Part shown: positions 8,363-16,926 of the stretch, one piece after another
Position numbering within the stretch: the first letter of the stretch is position 1
How the letters are laid out: each line of letters starts with the position of its first letter
Assembly: GCF_023100905.1 (NCBI RefSeq)
Contig: NZ_CP064686.1
Coordinates: 6,324,001-6,388,000, forward strand
DNA from: Bradyrhizobium sp. 4
GTDB taxonomy: Bacteria; Pseudomonadota; Alphaproteobacteria; Rhizobiales; Xanthobacteraceae
Reading direction: 5' to 3'
DNA: 64,000 nucleotides
Notes under the pieces: generated by a model
What the model was told of the DNA's origin: nothing
The model's input: the letters and a program-made list of their open reading frames with translations, nothing else
The model's database searches: none
Program-made: the position numbers and the translations under genes

Positions 8363-9988
8363 CTAGTCGCCCCACTGCGCAAAGGCGTCGTTGAAGGCGC
8401 GCTCGCCGGGAGCGCCCTTCTCGATGGCGATGATGGCGCGGCGCTGGTTGGCGTAGACCAGGGGCACGTCGAACCAGGAGCGCTCCTTGAGGAGCTGGAC
8501 GTTGCGGCTGCGGTCGGCGTCGACGTTGGAGAGGCCGACCAGGAAGAAGCCGTCGGTGACCTTGACCGCGAGGCCTGCGAGCGGCGTGCCGCGTGCCTGC
8601 TCGTTCGACTTCATCAGGATGCCCGGCACGTTGGCGACGCCGCCGCCCGAAAAGTCCGCCGGCAGGACGAAGGTCAACTCCGCGGTGTGGCTCGCCGGCA
8701 GCGAGGAGTCGGTGTTGCGGCGGAACGACATCGTCATCTTGAACTTGCGGTCGGGGATCTCGATGTCGGCGCGCACGGCGACATCGGCCTTCTGGTTGCC
8801 CGACGCCTTGATCGGCTCGAGCCGCCACACCACCGAGCCGACATATTGCTTGCCCTTCGGATCGGACGGATCCTCGTCATAGAGCACGACCTTCTGCGCC
8901 ACTGGCGCGACCGGCTGGTCGCTGGCCGAGGGCTGGCCGACGCGATCCGGAATCTTGGGCCTGCTCTGCGGCTGCGACGAATCCCTGGGCGCCTCCACCA
9001 CCTGCGTCGGCGAAGACTTCAACAGGTTGGTCGCGGTCTGAACCAGCTGCTTGCCCCAGAGGATGCCGGCACCGACCAGGATCAGCACGATGCCGACGGC
9101 GATCGCGCTCTTGAACGGAAACACGGAGCCGGTGCGGGCGCGCTTCTTCTTGGGTTCACGGTCGAGAACGGGGATGTGCGGACGTTGCGACGGCGGCTGC
9201 GACTGCGGCGCGTAGCGCTCGGCCTCCTCGATCGATTCGTCGTAGGAGTAGGGCGCGTCCGTCCCGGCAGCGCGATTTTCCAGGCTCGGCTCGAGCCGGT
9301 CGAATTCCGGCGAGGGCGAAGGCACGTTGGCGTAGGTGCGGCGCGCGGCGCGGTTGGCCTGCGCGGCGGCGCCGCCGAGATCGTTGGCGTCGGCCGTGAT
9401 GTCGCGGAAGCCGCGCACGCCCGGTGCCGGCGGCAGCGGCGGCGGGGGTCCCATGTCCGGCGGGCGGCGCCCACCGGCGCGATCACGTCCGGCCGGCGGC
9501 GGCTCCGGCATCGACGGCGGTGCCGACGGACCCTGCGGCCGCGGCGCGTCGAAACGCGGAGCCCGCGGCGCACGTGGGGCCTCGCCCTGGTCATCGACGT
9601 TGAAGGAGGGCCGGTCGGCGCGCGGCGGCGGCGGAGCCGGACGGGCGCGTGGCGGGGCAGAAGTTTGGGGCGCGGGCGCGTTGCCCTCGGTGGCGCGGGT
9701 GCTGGCGCGGCGGAAGGCATCGCCGCTGCCGCTGCTGCGCGCGCCGCCACCGGGGCGCGAGGCCTCGCGGGCACGCTGGGCGGCCTCTGATTCGACCTTA
9801 CGGACGGCCTCTTCCAGCGAGAGCCGCTCGCGGGTGATCTCGGATTCGGAGAGCGGCGGCTGCACGCTGCGGAGCTGCGCGATCAGCGCCGTGCGCGCCC
9901 GCTCGTAGAGCGCGCGACGGCTCTCGCCAGGAGCGTTGGGGTCCAGGGCGGCAATAGCGCGGGCGATCAGCGGATAGTAATCAGCCAT
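8363..9988 (-). CDS. Long single-pass membrane protein with disordered Pro/Arg-rich region
   Basis: 541 residues. The N-terminus (1-75) is helical and starts MADYYPLIARAIAALDPNAPGESRR. Residues about 76-285 are low complexity, rich in Pro, Arg and Ala. One membrane segment (about 294-312, SAIAVGIVLILVGAGILWG) follows a KKKRAR stretch, and a folded C-terminal domain (about 370-541) contains YVGSVVWRLE and FNDAFAQWG. Topology: disordered part in the cytoplasm, folded domain in the periplasm. It starts 37 bp after purA on the same strand and is probably co-transcribed. No function recognised. Confidence 0.75.
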   Translation of the reverse strand: MADYYPLIARAIAALDPNAPGESRRALYERARTALIAQLRSVQPPLSESEITRERLSLEEAVRKVESEAAQRAREASRPGGGARSSGSGDAFRRASTRATEGNAPAPQTSAPPRARPAPPPPRADRPSFNVDDQGEAPRAPRAPRFDAPRPQGPSAPPSMPEPPPAGRDRAGGRRPPDMGPPPPLPPAPGVRGFRDITADANDLGGAAAQANRAARRTYANVPSPSPEFDRLEPSLENRAAGTDAPYSYDESIEEAERYAPQSQPPSQRPHIPVLDREPKKKRARTGSVFPFKSAIAVGIVLILVGAGILWGKQLVQTATNLLKSSPTQVVEAPRDSSQPQSRPKIPDRVGQPSASDQPVAPVAQKVVLYDEDPSDPKGKQYVGSVVWRLEPIKASGNQKADVAVRADIEIPDRKFKMTMSFRRNTDSSLPASHTAELTFVLPADFSGGGVANVPGILMKSNEQARGTPLAGLAVKVTDGFFLVGLSNVDADRSRNVQLLKERSWFDVPLVYANQRRAIIAIEKGAPGERAFNDAFAQWGD

Positions 9989-10025
9989 TTCTACTCAATT
10001 ATACGCGCGTCCCGGTAAGAGATCG

Positions 10026-11318
10026 TTAAGCCTCAAACGGATTTTGTACCAGGATAGTATCCTCGCGTTCGGGGCTGGTGGAAAGCAGTGCGACCGGGCA
10101 CCCCACCAATTCCTCGATCCGGCGGACATATTTGATCGCCTGGGCCGGCAGCTGGGCCCAGGACCGCGCATTGGCGGTCGGCTCCTTCCAGCCTTCGATG
10201 GTCTCGTAGATCGGCTCGACCCGGGCCTGGGCGCCCTCGCCCGCCGGGAAATGATCGATCTCCTTGCCGTCGAGCTTGTAGCCGGTGCAGACCTCGATCG
10301 TGTCGAAGCCGTCGAGAATGTCGAGCTTGGTCAGCGCCAGACCGTTGATGCCGCAGGTCCGGACCGCCTGGCGGACCAGAACCGCATCGAACCAGCCGCA
10401 GCGGCGCGGACGCCCGGTATTGGTGCCGAACTCGCGGCCGCGCTCGCCGATCTTGCGGCCGGTCGGGTTGTCCTGCTCGGTCGGGAACGGGCCCTGGCCG
10501 ACGCGGGTCGTATAGGCTTTGCAGAGGCCGAGCACATAGCCGACCGCGGCGGGGCCGAGGCCCGAACCGGTCGCGGCCTGCGCCGCCACCGTGTTGGACG
10601 AGGTGACGTAAGGGTACGTGCCGTGATCGACGTCGAGCAGCGCGCCTTGCGCGCCCTCGAACAGCATGCGCTTGCCCTCGCGCCGCTTGATGTCGAGCAG
10701 CCGCCACACCGTCTCGGCATAGGGCAAGAGCTGCGGCGCCAGCGCGGTCAATTCCTTCAGGATCTCCTTGCCGTCGAACTCCGGCAGGCCCAGTCCGCGG
10801 CGCAATGCATTGTGATGCGCCAGCAGCCGGTCGATCTTGTGCGGCAGCGTATCGAGATCGGCAAGGTCCATCAGGCGGATGGCGCGGCGGCCGACCTTGT
10901 CCTCGTAGGCCGGGCCGATGCCGCGGCGAGTGGTGCCGATCGCGGTCGCCGCATTGGCGGATTCGCGATGCGCGTCGAGTTCGCGATGCAGCGGCAGGAT
11001 CAGGGTGACGTTCTCGGCGACCCGCAAGTTTTCCGGGCTGATGGCGACGCCCTGTGCACGCAGCTTGGTGACCTCGTCGAGGAAGGCGGCGGGATCGAAC
11101 ACCACGCCGTTGCCGATCACCGACAGCTTCTGCTCGCGCAGCACGCCCGAGGGCAGCAGCGCCAGCTTGTAGGTCTTGCCGTTGATCACCAGCGTGTGGC
11201 CGGCGTTATGGCCGCCCTGGAAACGGACGACGATGTCCGCCTGCTCCGACAACCAGTCGACGATCTTGCCCTTTCCTTCGTCGCCCCACTGGGCGCCGAC
11301 GACGACAACATTGGCCAT
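10026..11318 (-). CDS. purA: Adenylosuccinate synthetase
   Basis: Joins IMP and aspartate with GTP hydrolysis to make adenylosuccinate, the first step to AMP. The N-terminal GAQWGDEGKGK signature, the GHNAGHT motif and the C-terminal TKLDILDGFDTI segment are intact, and 430 residues is the usual length. The start at 11318 (MANVVVVGAQWGDEGKG) is fixed by family alignment; an upstream in-frame start would add over 100 spurious residues. Other purine genes (purE, purK) occur at 56.7 kb. Confidence 0.97.
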   Translation of the reverse strand: MANVVVVGAQWGDEGKGKIVDWLSEQADIVVRFQGGHNAGHTLVINGKTYKLALLPSGVLREQKLSVIGNGVVFDPAAFLDEVTKLRAQGVAISPENLRVAENVTLILPLHRELDAHRESANAATAIGTTRRGIGPAYEDKVGRRAIRLMDLADLDTLPHKIDRLLAHHNALRRGLGLPEFDGKEILKELTALAPQLLPYAETVWRLLDIKRREGKRMLFEGAQGALLDVDHGTYPYVTSSNTVAAQAATGSGLGPAAVGYVLGLCKAYTTRVGQGPFPTEQDNPTGRKIGERGREFGTNTGRPRRCGWFDAVLVRQAVRTCGINGLALTKLDILDGFDTIEVCTGYKLDGKEIDHFPAGEGAQARVEPIYETIEGWKEPTANARSWAQLPAQAIKYVRRIEELVGCPVALLSTSPEREDTILVQNPFEA

Positions 11319-11659
11319 TCGCGGGTAATCCCTATGCAATCTGTTAGATGCGCCCAGCCCAATCGCGGCCGGGGCCGCTCGAACGCGAGGCAGCCAACCG
11401 GATAAAGGATGCAGCCTCTCTAGGCAAGCAAGAACGGGACTTTTTCGAGGCCGCGAGCGTACTCCAAGCCTTTGATATCCCCTGAAAATCCAGAAACCTT
11501 CGCGACCGGTGCAATGCTTCGACCAAAGCGTGAGAGGCTGCTTCCGCCGCTGCATGGTCGCGATGCATCCGCCCCCCGTTGATGCAACCTCGATTTCCGT
11601 GTCTTTGAACGGGCCGGGTCCGAACCGGCCCGGGTGCCGCCGGGCTGGAGGCTTGGCGC
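11319..11659. other. 341-bp intergenic region with inverted repeat
   Basis: Divergent promoter region between purA (minus) and an EamA transporter gene (plus). I see no gene here. The only clear structure is a perfect 8-bp inverted repeat CGGGCCGG-N7-CCGGCCCG at 11610-11632, about 28 bp before the EamA start, which could form a leader hairpin. Confidence 0.5.
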
Positions 11660-12616
11660 ATGACGCGGGGCCACAACAATCCAATGTCCGCCACCGACGA
11701 GACCACCGGCGCCGCCACGTCCGGCCAGAACTGGATCGCCAACCAGCCTTACCTGCTGCTCAGCATCACCGCGCTGTGCTGGGCCGGCAATGCCATCGTC
11801 GGGCGGCTGGCCGCCGGTCACATCCCGCCGGTGACGCTGTCGTTCCTGCGCTGGTTCTTCGCCTTCCTGCTGGTGCTGCCGTTCGCCTGGAAACACCTTG
11901 CGCAGGACTGGCCCGCGATCCGCGGCAAGCTCGGCCTGATGGTCACGCTCTCGATCACCGGCATCGGCGCCTTCAACACGCTGCAATATTGGGCGCTGGA
12001 GCATACGCAGGCGCTCAACACTCTCCTGTTGCAATCCGCCGCGCCGCTGGTCGTGGCGCTGTGGTCGCTCGCCATCCTTGGCGTGCGGCTCACCGCGGCG
12101 CAGGCTTTCGGCGTGCTGCTGTCGATGTGCGGCGTGCTGATCATCCTGCTGCATGGCGACTTCACCACGCTGTCGAACATCGATTTCAACAAGGGCGATC
12201 TCATCTTCGTCGTCGCGCTGATCATCTTCGCGCTCTATTCGGTGCTGACCTTGAAGCGACCGCCGATGCACGGCCTGTCGTTCCTCGCCTTCACCTTCGG
12301 CTGCGGTGCTGCCTGTCTCATTCCGCTGGAGATCTGGGAATTGTCCGCGCGTCCCGTGATGAAGCTCGACGGGCCGAACCTCCTGACCCTGTTCTATGTC
12401 GCGGTGTTCCCCTCGACGCTCGCCTATCTCTGCTTCAACCGTGGCGTCCGCCTGATCGGCGCCAACCGCGCCGCGCCCTTCTTCCATGTCGTGCCGGTGT
12501 TCGGCTCGATCATGGCAATGGCGTTTCTGGGCGAGCACCCACAGCCGTTCCACTTCATCGGCTTCGCGCTGGTGCTGGCCGGCGTGTTCGTGGCGTCACG
12601 GAAGCAGGCGAGCTAG
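11660..12616 (+). CDS. EamA/DMT-family transporter
   Basis: A 318-residue inner-membrane protein with ten predicted membrane helices made of two EamA repeats (about 28-155 and 175-310), with the typical WAGNAIVGRLAAG and FPSTLAYLCFNRGV motifs. Members export amino acids, metabolites or toxins; the substrate cannot be told here. The start at 11660 has GGAGG ten bases upstream; ATG 11684 is an alternative. It is closely related to the transporter at 14796, with the same NQPYLLLS start and shared motifs throughout. Confidence 0.85.
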   Translation: MTRGHNNPMSATDETTGAATSGQNWIANQPYLLLSITALCWAGNAIVGRLAAGHIPPVTLSFLRWFFAFLLVLPFAWKHLAQDWPAIRGKLGLMVTLSITGIGAFNTLQYWALEHTQALNTLLLQSAAPLVVALWSLAILGVRLTAAQAFGVLLSMCGVLIILLHGDFTTLSNIDFNKGDLIFVVALIIFALYSVLTLKRPPMHGLSFLAFTFGCGAACLIPLEIWELSARPVMKLDGPNLLTLFYVAVFPSTLAYLCFNRGVRLIGANRAAPFFHVVPVFGSIMAMAFLGEHPQPFHFIGFALVLAGVFVASRKQAS

Positions 12617-12644
12617 GCTTGGGGCCCGGTTCGATCGGCTGCGA

Positions 12645-13049
12645 TCAAGCGTTTGCCGACGGGTTCATCCACACCATCTCCCAAACATAGCCATCCGGGT
12701 CTTCAATGTGTCGGTTGTACATGAAGCCGAGATCCTGCGCCGGATTGGGATCGGCGCGACCGCCCGCAGCCACCCCGCGGGCCAGCGTTGCATCGACGGC
12801 ATCGCGCTCGTCGAGCCTCAGAGCGAACATGGCCTGGCTGTGGCGCCGCGCGTCACCGATCTCGCGTTGGGTGAATTCACGATACTGGTCGTGGGTCAGC
12901 AGCATCACGCCGATCGCGTCCGTGAACATGAGCGAGGTCGAAATTGCTCCAGAGAATTGAGGATTCACCGCGCCACCCAGCGCTACGTAGAATGCTGTCG
13001 ATGCGGCGAGGTCGCGCACAGGCAGGTTGATCAGAATCATCTTGGACAT
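12645..13049 (-). CDS. VOC-family (glyoxalase/bleomycin resistance) protein
   Basis: 134 residues with the vicinal-oxygen-chelate layout: MSKMILINLPVRDLAASTAFY at the N-terminus and IEDPDGYVWEMVWM at the C-terminus, where the last Glu is a usual metal ligand. Resembles the PhnB/lactoylglutathione lyase-like group with no known substrate. The start at 13049 follows an AAGGAAAA-type ribosome site; a longer in-frame reading is not supported by the family. Convergent with the EamA gene. Confidence 0.8.
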   Translation of the reverse strand: MSKMILINLPVRDLAASTAFYVALGGAVNPQFSGAISTSLMFTDAIGVMLLTHDQYREFTQREIGDARRHSQAMFALRLDERDAVDATLARGVAAGGRADPNPAQDLGFMYNRHIEDPDGYVWEMVWMNPSANA

Positions 13050-13134
13050 TGCTTTTCCTTCGAAAGCGGCTGGAAGCCGCGCCAGGGTCTGACATTGGAA
13101 ACAGAGAGCTCTCAACACCCCTCCTGAACTGCAT

Positions 13135-13539
13135 TCAAATGTAGCGCGCGGTGCCCATGCAGAGCGCGGCGATGCCCAGCAGGCCCGCCGCCGCACGTTG
13201 GGCGGCGGCGATACGTGCACGGAGGTCCTCCGGCTTGCCGGTGCCACGACGCAGGGCCACGAGCGCGCGGGGACCGATGACAGCCTGAATACCGGCCGCG
13301 AGCAGTGCGCAGACAGCACCGACCGCGAGCACCTGCTCGGTCTTGCCGAAGCTGTGGGAATGAACGAGATGCCCGAGATAGCCGCCGGTCAGGATGGCAA
13401 TCGTCGCCGCGCCGAGTTGTGGAAAGACCAGTTGCTCACCGCCAACTCCGCCGATGCGGGCCAGCGCAAAGCTTGATCCCGCCCAGAACACGGACGACAA
13501 CACATGAAGTGACAAGGCGATCACGAGGGCAGTTTGCAT
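13135..13539 (-). CDS. Four-helix integral membrane protein, unknown
   Basis: 134 residues with four hydrophobic segments (about 5-27, 43-60, 70-88, 112-130) and a conserved-looking H-x2-H-S-H-S motif (LGHLVHSHSFG) in a loop, reminiscent of CopD/DUF2269-like membrane proteins, though not a firm match. It is divergent from the TetR gene 72 bp away, with a palindrome between them, so it is the likely target of that repressor. Confidence 0.65.
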   Translation of the reverse strand: MQTALVIALSLHVLSSVFWAGSSFALARIGGVGGEQLVFPQLGAATIAILTGGYLGHLVHSHSFGKTEQVLAVGAVCALLAAGIQAVIGPRALVALRRGTGKPEDLRARIAAAQRAAAGLLGIAALCMGTARYI

Positions 13540-13571
13540 GGCAGCTCCGAACCGGCTTCTGAATTAGATAT

Positions 13572-13585
13572 ACTATGTGTATAGT
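13572..13585. promoter_or_regulatory. Candidate TetR operator
   Basis: Perfect inverted repeat ACTAT-GTGT-ATAGT in an AT-rich stretch between the divergent membrane-protein gene (start 13539) and TetR gene (start 13612). Position and symmetry fit an operator controlling both genes. Confidence 0.6.
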
Positions 13586-13611
13586 CAATACGTCAACAGA
13601 ATGGCAAGGCC

Positions 13612-14244
13612 ATGCCTAAGCGCAGTTATGTGAGCTCCGCGCGGGCTTCTGCGGCCGCGGCGACGCGCGAGCGCATCATCGCCGCCGGCGCGCGACTCCT
13701 GCGCCAGGACGCGAGCATTGCGAACTTCTCCCTTGACGTCGTCGCCAAGGCAGCCGGAGTCACGCGGTTGACCGTCTACAACCAGTTCGGATCGCGGCGG
13801 GGATTGCTGGAGGCCGTGTTCGACGACATCGCGCACCAGGGCGGACTGTTCGAACTGGCCGAGGTCATGACAATGGCGGATCCGCGCGCCGCGCTCGACC
13901 GCGTCATCGAAATCTTCTGTACCTTCTGGGGGCGCGATCCCGCCATCGGCGGGCTCAACCAGGCCATCGCGACCGATCCGCAATTCGGCGAGGCGCTGAT
14001 CGAGCGTAACGAGCGCCGCCGGGAACTGCTGACCGCGCTGCTGTCGCGGATCGTCGGCAAGCACGCAGCAAAGCGCGCCATGCGGGACACCGTCGATCTG
14101 ATCTTCGTGCTGACGAGTTACCCGACTTTTGCAGCGCTGAGCCGGCAGCGATCGACGGAGGAGGTCTGTCGCTTGCTGCAGACGGCGTGTCACGCGGCTG
14201 TAGACGCACTGGATAAGGGCGACAAGCGGGAGCGGAAGAAGTAA
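13612..14244 (+). CDS. TetR/AcrR-family transcriptional regulator
   Basis: 210 residues. The N-terminal helix-turn-helix (about 20-65) reads TRERIIAAGARLL...FSLDVVAKAAGVTRLTVYNQFGSRRGLLEAVF, a standard TetR DNA-binding domain. The C-terminal ligand domain is not recognisable to a known inducer. Probably represses itself and the divergent membrane gene through the palindrome at 13572. Confidence 0.9.
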   Translation: MPKRSYVSSARASAAAATRERIIAAGARLLRQDASIANFSLDVVAKAAGVTRLTVYNQFGSRRGLLEAVFDDIAHQGGLFELAEVMTMADPRAALDRVIEIFCTFWGRDPAIGGLNQAIATDPQFGEALIERNERRRELLTALLSRIVGKHAAKRAMRDTVDLIFVLTSYPTFAALSRQRSTEEVCRLLQTACHAAVDALDKGDKRERKK

Positions 14245-14265
14245 GAGCTTCGCGACGCCTTCTTC

Positions 14266-14288
14266 CTTCTCCCCTTGCGGGAGAGGGA
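14266..14288. repeat. Short hairpin repeat between convergent genes
   Basis: TCTCCC-CTTGC-GGGAGA forms a 6-bp stem. The sequence CTTCTCCCCTTGCGGGAGA is a recurrent intergenic motif in alphaproteobacteria. It lies between the convergent TetR and DUF1330 genes and could act as a terminator. Confidence 0.45.
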
Positions 14289-14300
14289 AAGAGCATGCGC

Positions 14301-14702
14301 CTACTTCACTTCAAACTTGCTGTACGCTTCGTTCATCGCAATGATGACGTGCTCGGCGCAGGCGTTGACGCGATGCGGATCAGCCTCCGTCTCGTAGGCC
14401 TCCGATGTCATCATGTCGATGAAGGCCGTGACGGTGGGATAATAGACCAGCGCCGCGAAATCCCAGTCGTTGCCCTGTTGCGGGCCGAGCGCCACCGTCT
14501 TGGCGTCGCCGGTCCAGAGCAGCGTGCCGCCGCGCGCCTTGATCATCGGCACCGTGACGGCGCTGTAGCGCAAATAGGCGTCCCAGCCGGAACCGTCGCC
14601 GTCGCCGGAGCGCGCGTGGAAGCGCATCAGGTTCAGCATCACCACCGCTGCATGCCGATCGAGCCGCTCCAGGCCGTCGATGTTCAACATATTAACCGCC
14701 AA
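14301..14702 (-). CDS. DUF1330-like protein
   Basis: 133 residues, cytoplasmic, of the dimeric alpha-beta barrel type: VVMLNLMRFHARSGDGDGSG, then YLRYSAVTVPMIKARGGTLLWTGD, and FAALVYYPTVTAFIDMMTSEAYE, the usual DUF1330 pattern. Function unknown. Confidence 0.75.
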   Translation of the reverse strand: MAVNMLNIDGLERLDRHAAVVMLNLMRFHARSGDGDGSGWDAYLRYSAVTVPMIKARGGTLLWTGDAKTVALGPQQGNDWDFAALVYYPTVTAFIDMMTSEAYETEADPHRVNACAEHVIIAMNEAYSKFEVK

Positions 14703-14795
14703 TGCCGCCTCCTCTGGTCACGCCTGCATTGTAGCATTGCGGCGGCGTGACTTGTGTCACGACGTAAATCCGGCGCAAGCTCGCATCCAACGCCA

Positions 14796-15731
14796 ATGAC
14801 GATCGCTTCGCCCGCGCCACCGGCCTCCAATCCGGCCAGTTGGCTCAACAACCAGCCTTATCTGCTGCTCAGCCTGAGCTCGCTGTTCTGGGCCGGCAAC
14901 ATCGTGCTCGCGCGCCACGTCGGCGCGCATGTGCCGCCGCTGACGGTGACCACGATCCGCTGGTTCGGCGTGTTCCTGATCCTGCTGCCGTTCGCCTGGC
15001 CGCACCTGAAGCGCGACTGGCCGAATCTGCGCAAGAGCCTGCCGCTGATGCTGTTCCTGTCGCTGGTGGGCTTTGCCTTCAACAACGCGATCTCGTACTG
15101 GGCGATGCAGTACACGGAAGCGCTGAACGCGCTGCTGATCCAGTCGGCCGGACCGCTGTTCGTGGCGCTGTGGTCGCTGGTGCTGTTCGGCGTGCGGCTG
15201 ACCGGTGCGCAGCTCGCCGGCATCGGGATCTCGCTTCTCGGGGTGCTGATCATCATTCTGCGCGGCGATCTCGCCGCGCTCGCGAGCATCAGCTTCAACA
15301 GGGGCGACATCATGTTCGCCTCATCGCTGGTGGCGTTCGGGATCTACTCTGCCTTCATCCCGCGGCGACCGAAGATCCACCAACTCTCCTTTCTCTCCTT
15401 CACCACCTGCTGCGGCGCGACGATGCTGCTGCCGACCGCGATCTGGGAGGCCTGGAGCGGCCGCGTCCTGCAACTCGATGGGGTGACGCTGGCGACGCTG
15501 GGCTACATCCTGATCTTTCCCTCGACATTGGCCTATCTGTTCTTCAACCGGGGCGTGGCGCTGATCGGCCCGAACCGCGCCGCGCCGTTCTTCCATCTGG
15601 TGCCGGTGTTCGGCTCGGCGATGGCGATCCTGCTGCTCGGCGAAAAGATCCAGCCATTCCACCTGATCGGCTATCTGCTGGTGCTCGCCGGTGTCGTGAT
15701 CGCCTCGCGCCAGGGCTCTGCGGTGAAGTAA
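14796..15731 (+). CDS. EamA/DMT-family transporter, paralogue
   Basis: 311 residues, ten predicted membrane helices in two EamA repeats. It shares with the 11660 protein NQPYLLLS, WAGN, FAWxHL, a YTEALNALL-type loop, VALWSL, FPSTLAYLFFNRGV, and GPNRAAPFFHLVPVFGS at the same places. The ATG at 14796 is preferred over an upstream in-frame start at 14754. Substrate unknown. Confidence 0.85.
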   Translation: MTIASPAPPASNPASWLNNQPYLLLSLSSLFWAGNIVLARHVGAHVPPLTVTTIRWFGVFLILLPFAWPHLKRDWPNLRKSLPLMLFLSLVGFAFNNAISYWAMQYTEALNALLIQSAGPLFVALWSLVLFGVRLTGAQLAGIGISLLGVLIIILRGDLAALASISFNRGDIMFASSLVAFGIYSAFIPRRPKIHQLSFLSFTTCCGATMLLPTAIWEAWSGRVLQLDGVTLATLGYILIFPSTLAYLFFNRGVALIGPNRAAPFFHLVPVFGSAMAILLLGEKIQPFHLIGYLLVLAGVVIASRQGSAVK

Positions 15732-15828
15732 TTCCGCACCGCGAGACGAGGCGACAAACTCGCGCCTTCCGATTTCGACGAGGAGACGCTAGGTTCCCCG
15801 CCAACGAAAAAAGAGGGAACGAACCGAC

Positions 15829-16806
15829 ATGCTTTCAGCGTTGATCCGAAACCTGCGTGCCATCGGCACGGCCTCCCTTTGTCTCGCCGCCGCATCCGCT
15901 GCGCAGGCCGACAACTATCCGAGCCGCAATATCACGCTGGTGCTGCCGTTCGCGGCCGGCAGCGGCACCGACACCACGACGCGGCTGATCTCGCAGCATT
16001 TGTCGCAGGCACTCGGCGTCGGCATCGTCATCGAGAACAAGGCGGGCGCCAACGGCATGATCGCCGCCACCTATGTCGCGCGCGCCGCGCCCGACGGCTA
16101 CACGCTGCTGGTGACCACCAACACCACGCATTCGGCCAATCCCTATCTGCTCAAAAGCCTGACCTACGATCCGGTCAAGGACTTCACCCCGATCGCGCGC
16201 ACCGGCGACCTGCCCTTCATGCTGGTGATCCACCCGGAGGTGCCGGCCAAGACCGTCGGCGAACTCATCGCCTACGGCAAGGCCAATCCGGGCAAGCTGA
16301 GCTACGCCTCGGGCTCGTCCTCGGCGATCGTGTCTGGCGCGACGTTCGCGCATAATGCCGGGCTCGACCTCCTGCACGTGCCCTACAAGAGTTCGCCCCC
16401 GGCGCTCAACGACGTCATGGGCGGCCGCGTCTCGATGATGTTCGTGGACATCCTGACCGGCCTGCCGCATGTCCAGGGCAACGCGCTACGTGCGCTCGCC
16501 GTCACGACGAAGGACCGCTCGTCGCTGGTGCCGAACCTGCCCTCGATGCAGGAGGCCGGCGTGCCGGACTTCGACATCTCGTCTTGGCAGGGCTATTTCG
16601 GCCCCGCCGGCATGCCCAAGGAGATCATGACGCGGCTCAATGCCGAGATCCGGAAGATCGTCGAGAAGCCGGAGATCAAGGCCCAGCTCGCCACTCTCGG
16701 CATGGACGCGTTTTCAGGCACGCCGGAGCAGCTCGGCACGTTCGTGAACGAACAGCTGGTGTTGTGGGAAAAGCTGATCCGCGAGGCGGGAATCGAGAAG
16801 CAGTAG
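15829..16806 (+). CDS. Bug/TctC-family tripartite tricarboxylate transporter binding protein
   Basis: 325 residues with a signal peptide (cleavage after QA, near residue 25) and the Bug fold: YPSRNITLVLPFAAGSGTDTTTRL, IENKAGANGMIAATYVARAAPDGYTLL, and YASGSSSAIVSG. Bug proteins bind carboxylated or aromatic metabolites in the periplasm for TctAB membrane parts; no tctA/tctB is next to it, so it is an orphan binding protein, as is common in these genomes. Confidence 0.88.
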   Translation: MLSALIRNLRAIGTASLCLAAASAAQADNYPSRNITLVLPFAAGSGTDTTTRLISQHLSQALGVGIVIENKAGANGMIAATYVARAAPDGYTLLVTTNTTHSANPYLLKSLTYDPVKDFTPIARTGDLPFMLVIHPEVPAKTVGELIAYGKANPGKLSYASGSSSAIVSGATFAHNAGLDLLHVPYKSSPPALNDVMGGRVSMMFVDILTGLPHVQGNALRALAVTTKDRSSLVPNLPSMQEAGVPDFDISSWQGYFGPAGMPKEIMTRLNAEIRKIVEKPEIKAQLATLGMDAFSGTPEQLGTFVNEQLVLWEKLIREAGIEKQ

Positions 16807-16814
16807 TGCGGTCT

Positions 16815-16910
16815 CGTAGGGTGCGCAAAGCGAAGCGTGCCCACCGAGAAGTTACCGCGACCTCAAAAGAAAAGGTGGGCACGACGCTTCGCGTCTTTGC
16901 CCACCCTACG
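16815..16910. repeat. Palindromic intergenic repeat (96 bp)
   Basis: The left arm CGTAGGGTGCGCAAAGCGAA (continuing to 16845) and the complementary right arm (16874-16910, GGTGGGCACGACGCTTCGCG onward) form a long hairpin with a central loop of about 28 nt. The GTAGGGTG...GCCCACC type is a high-copy element in Bradyrhizobium genomes. It lies between convergent genes and could stop both transcripts. Confidence 0.75.
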
Positions 16911-16926
16911 CATTCAGTGCAAGAAC

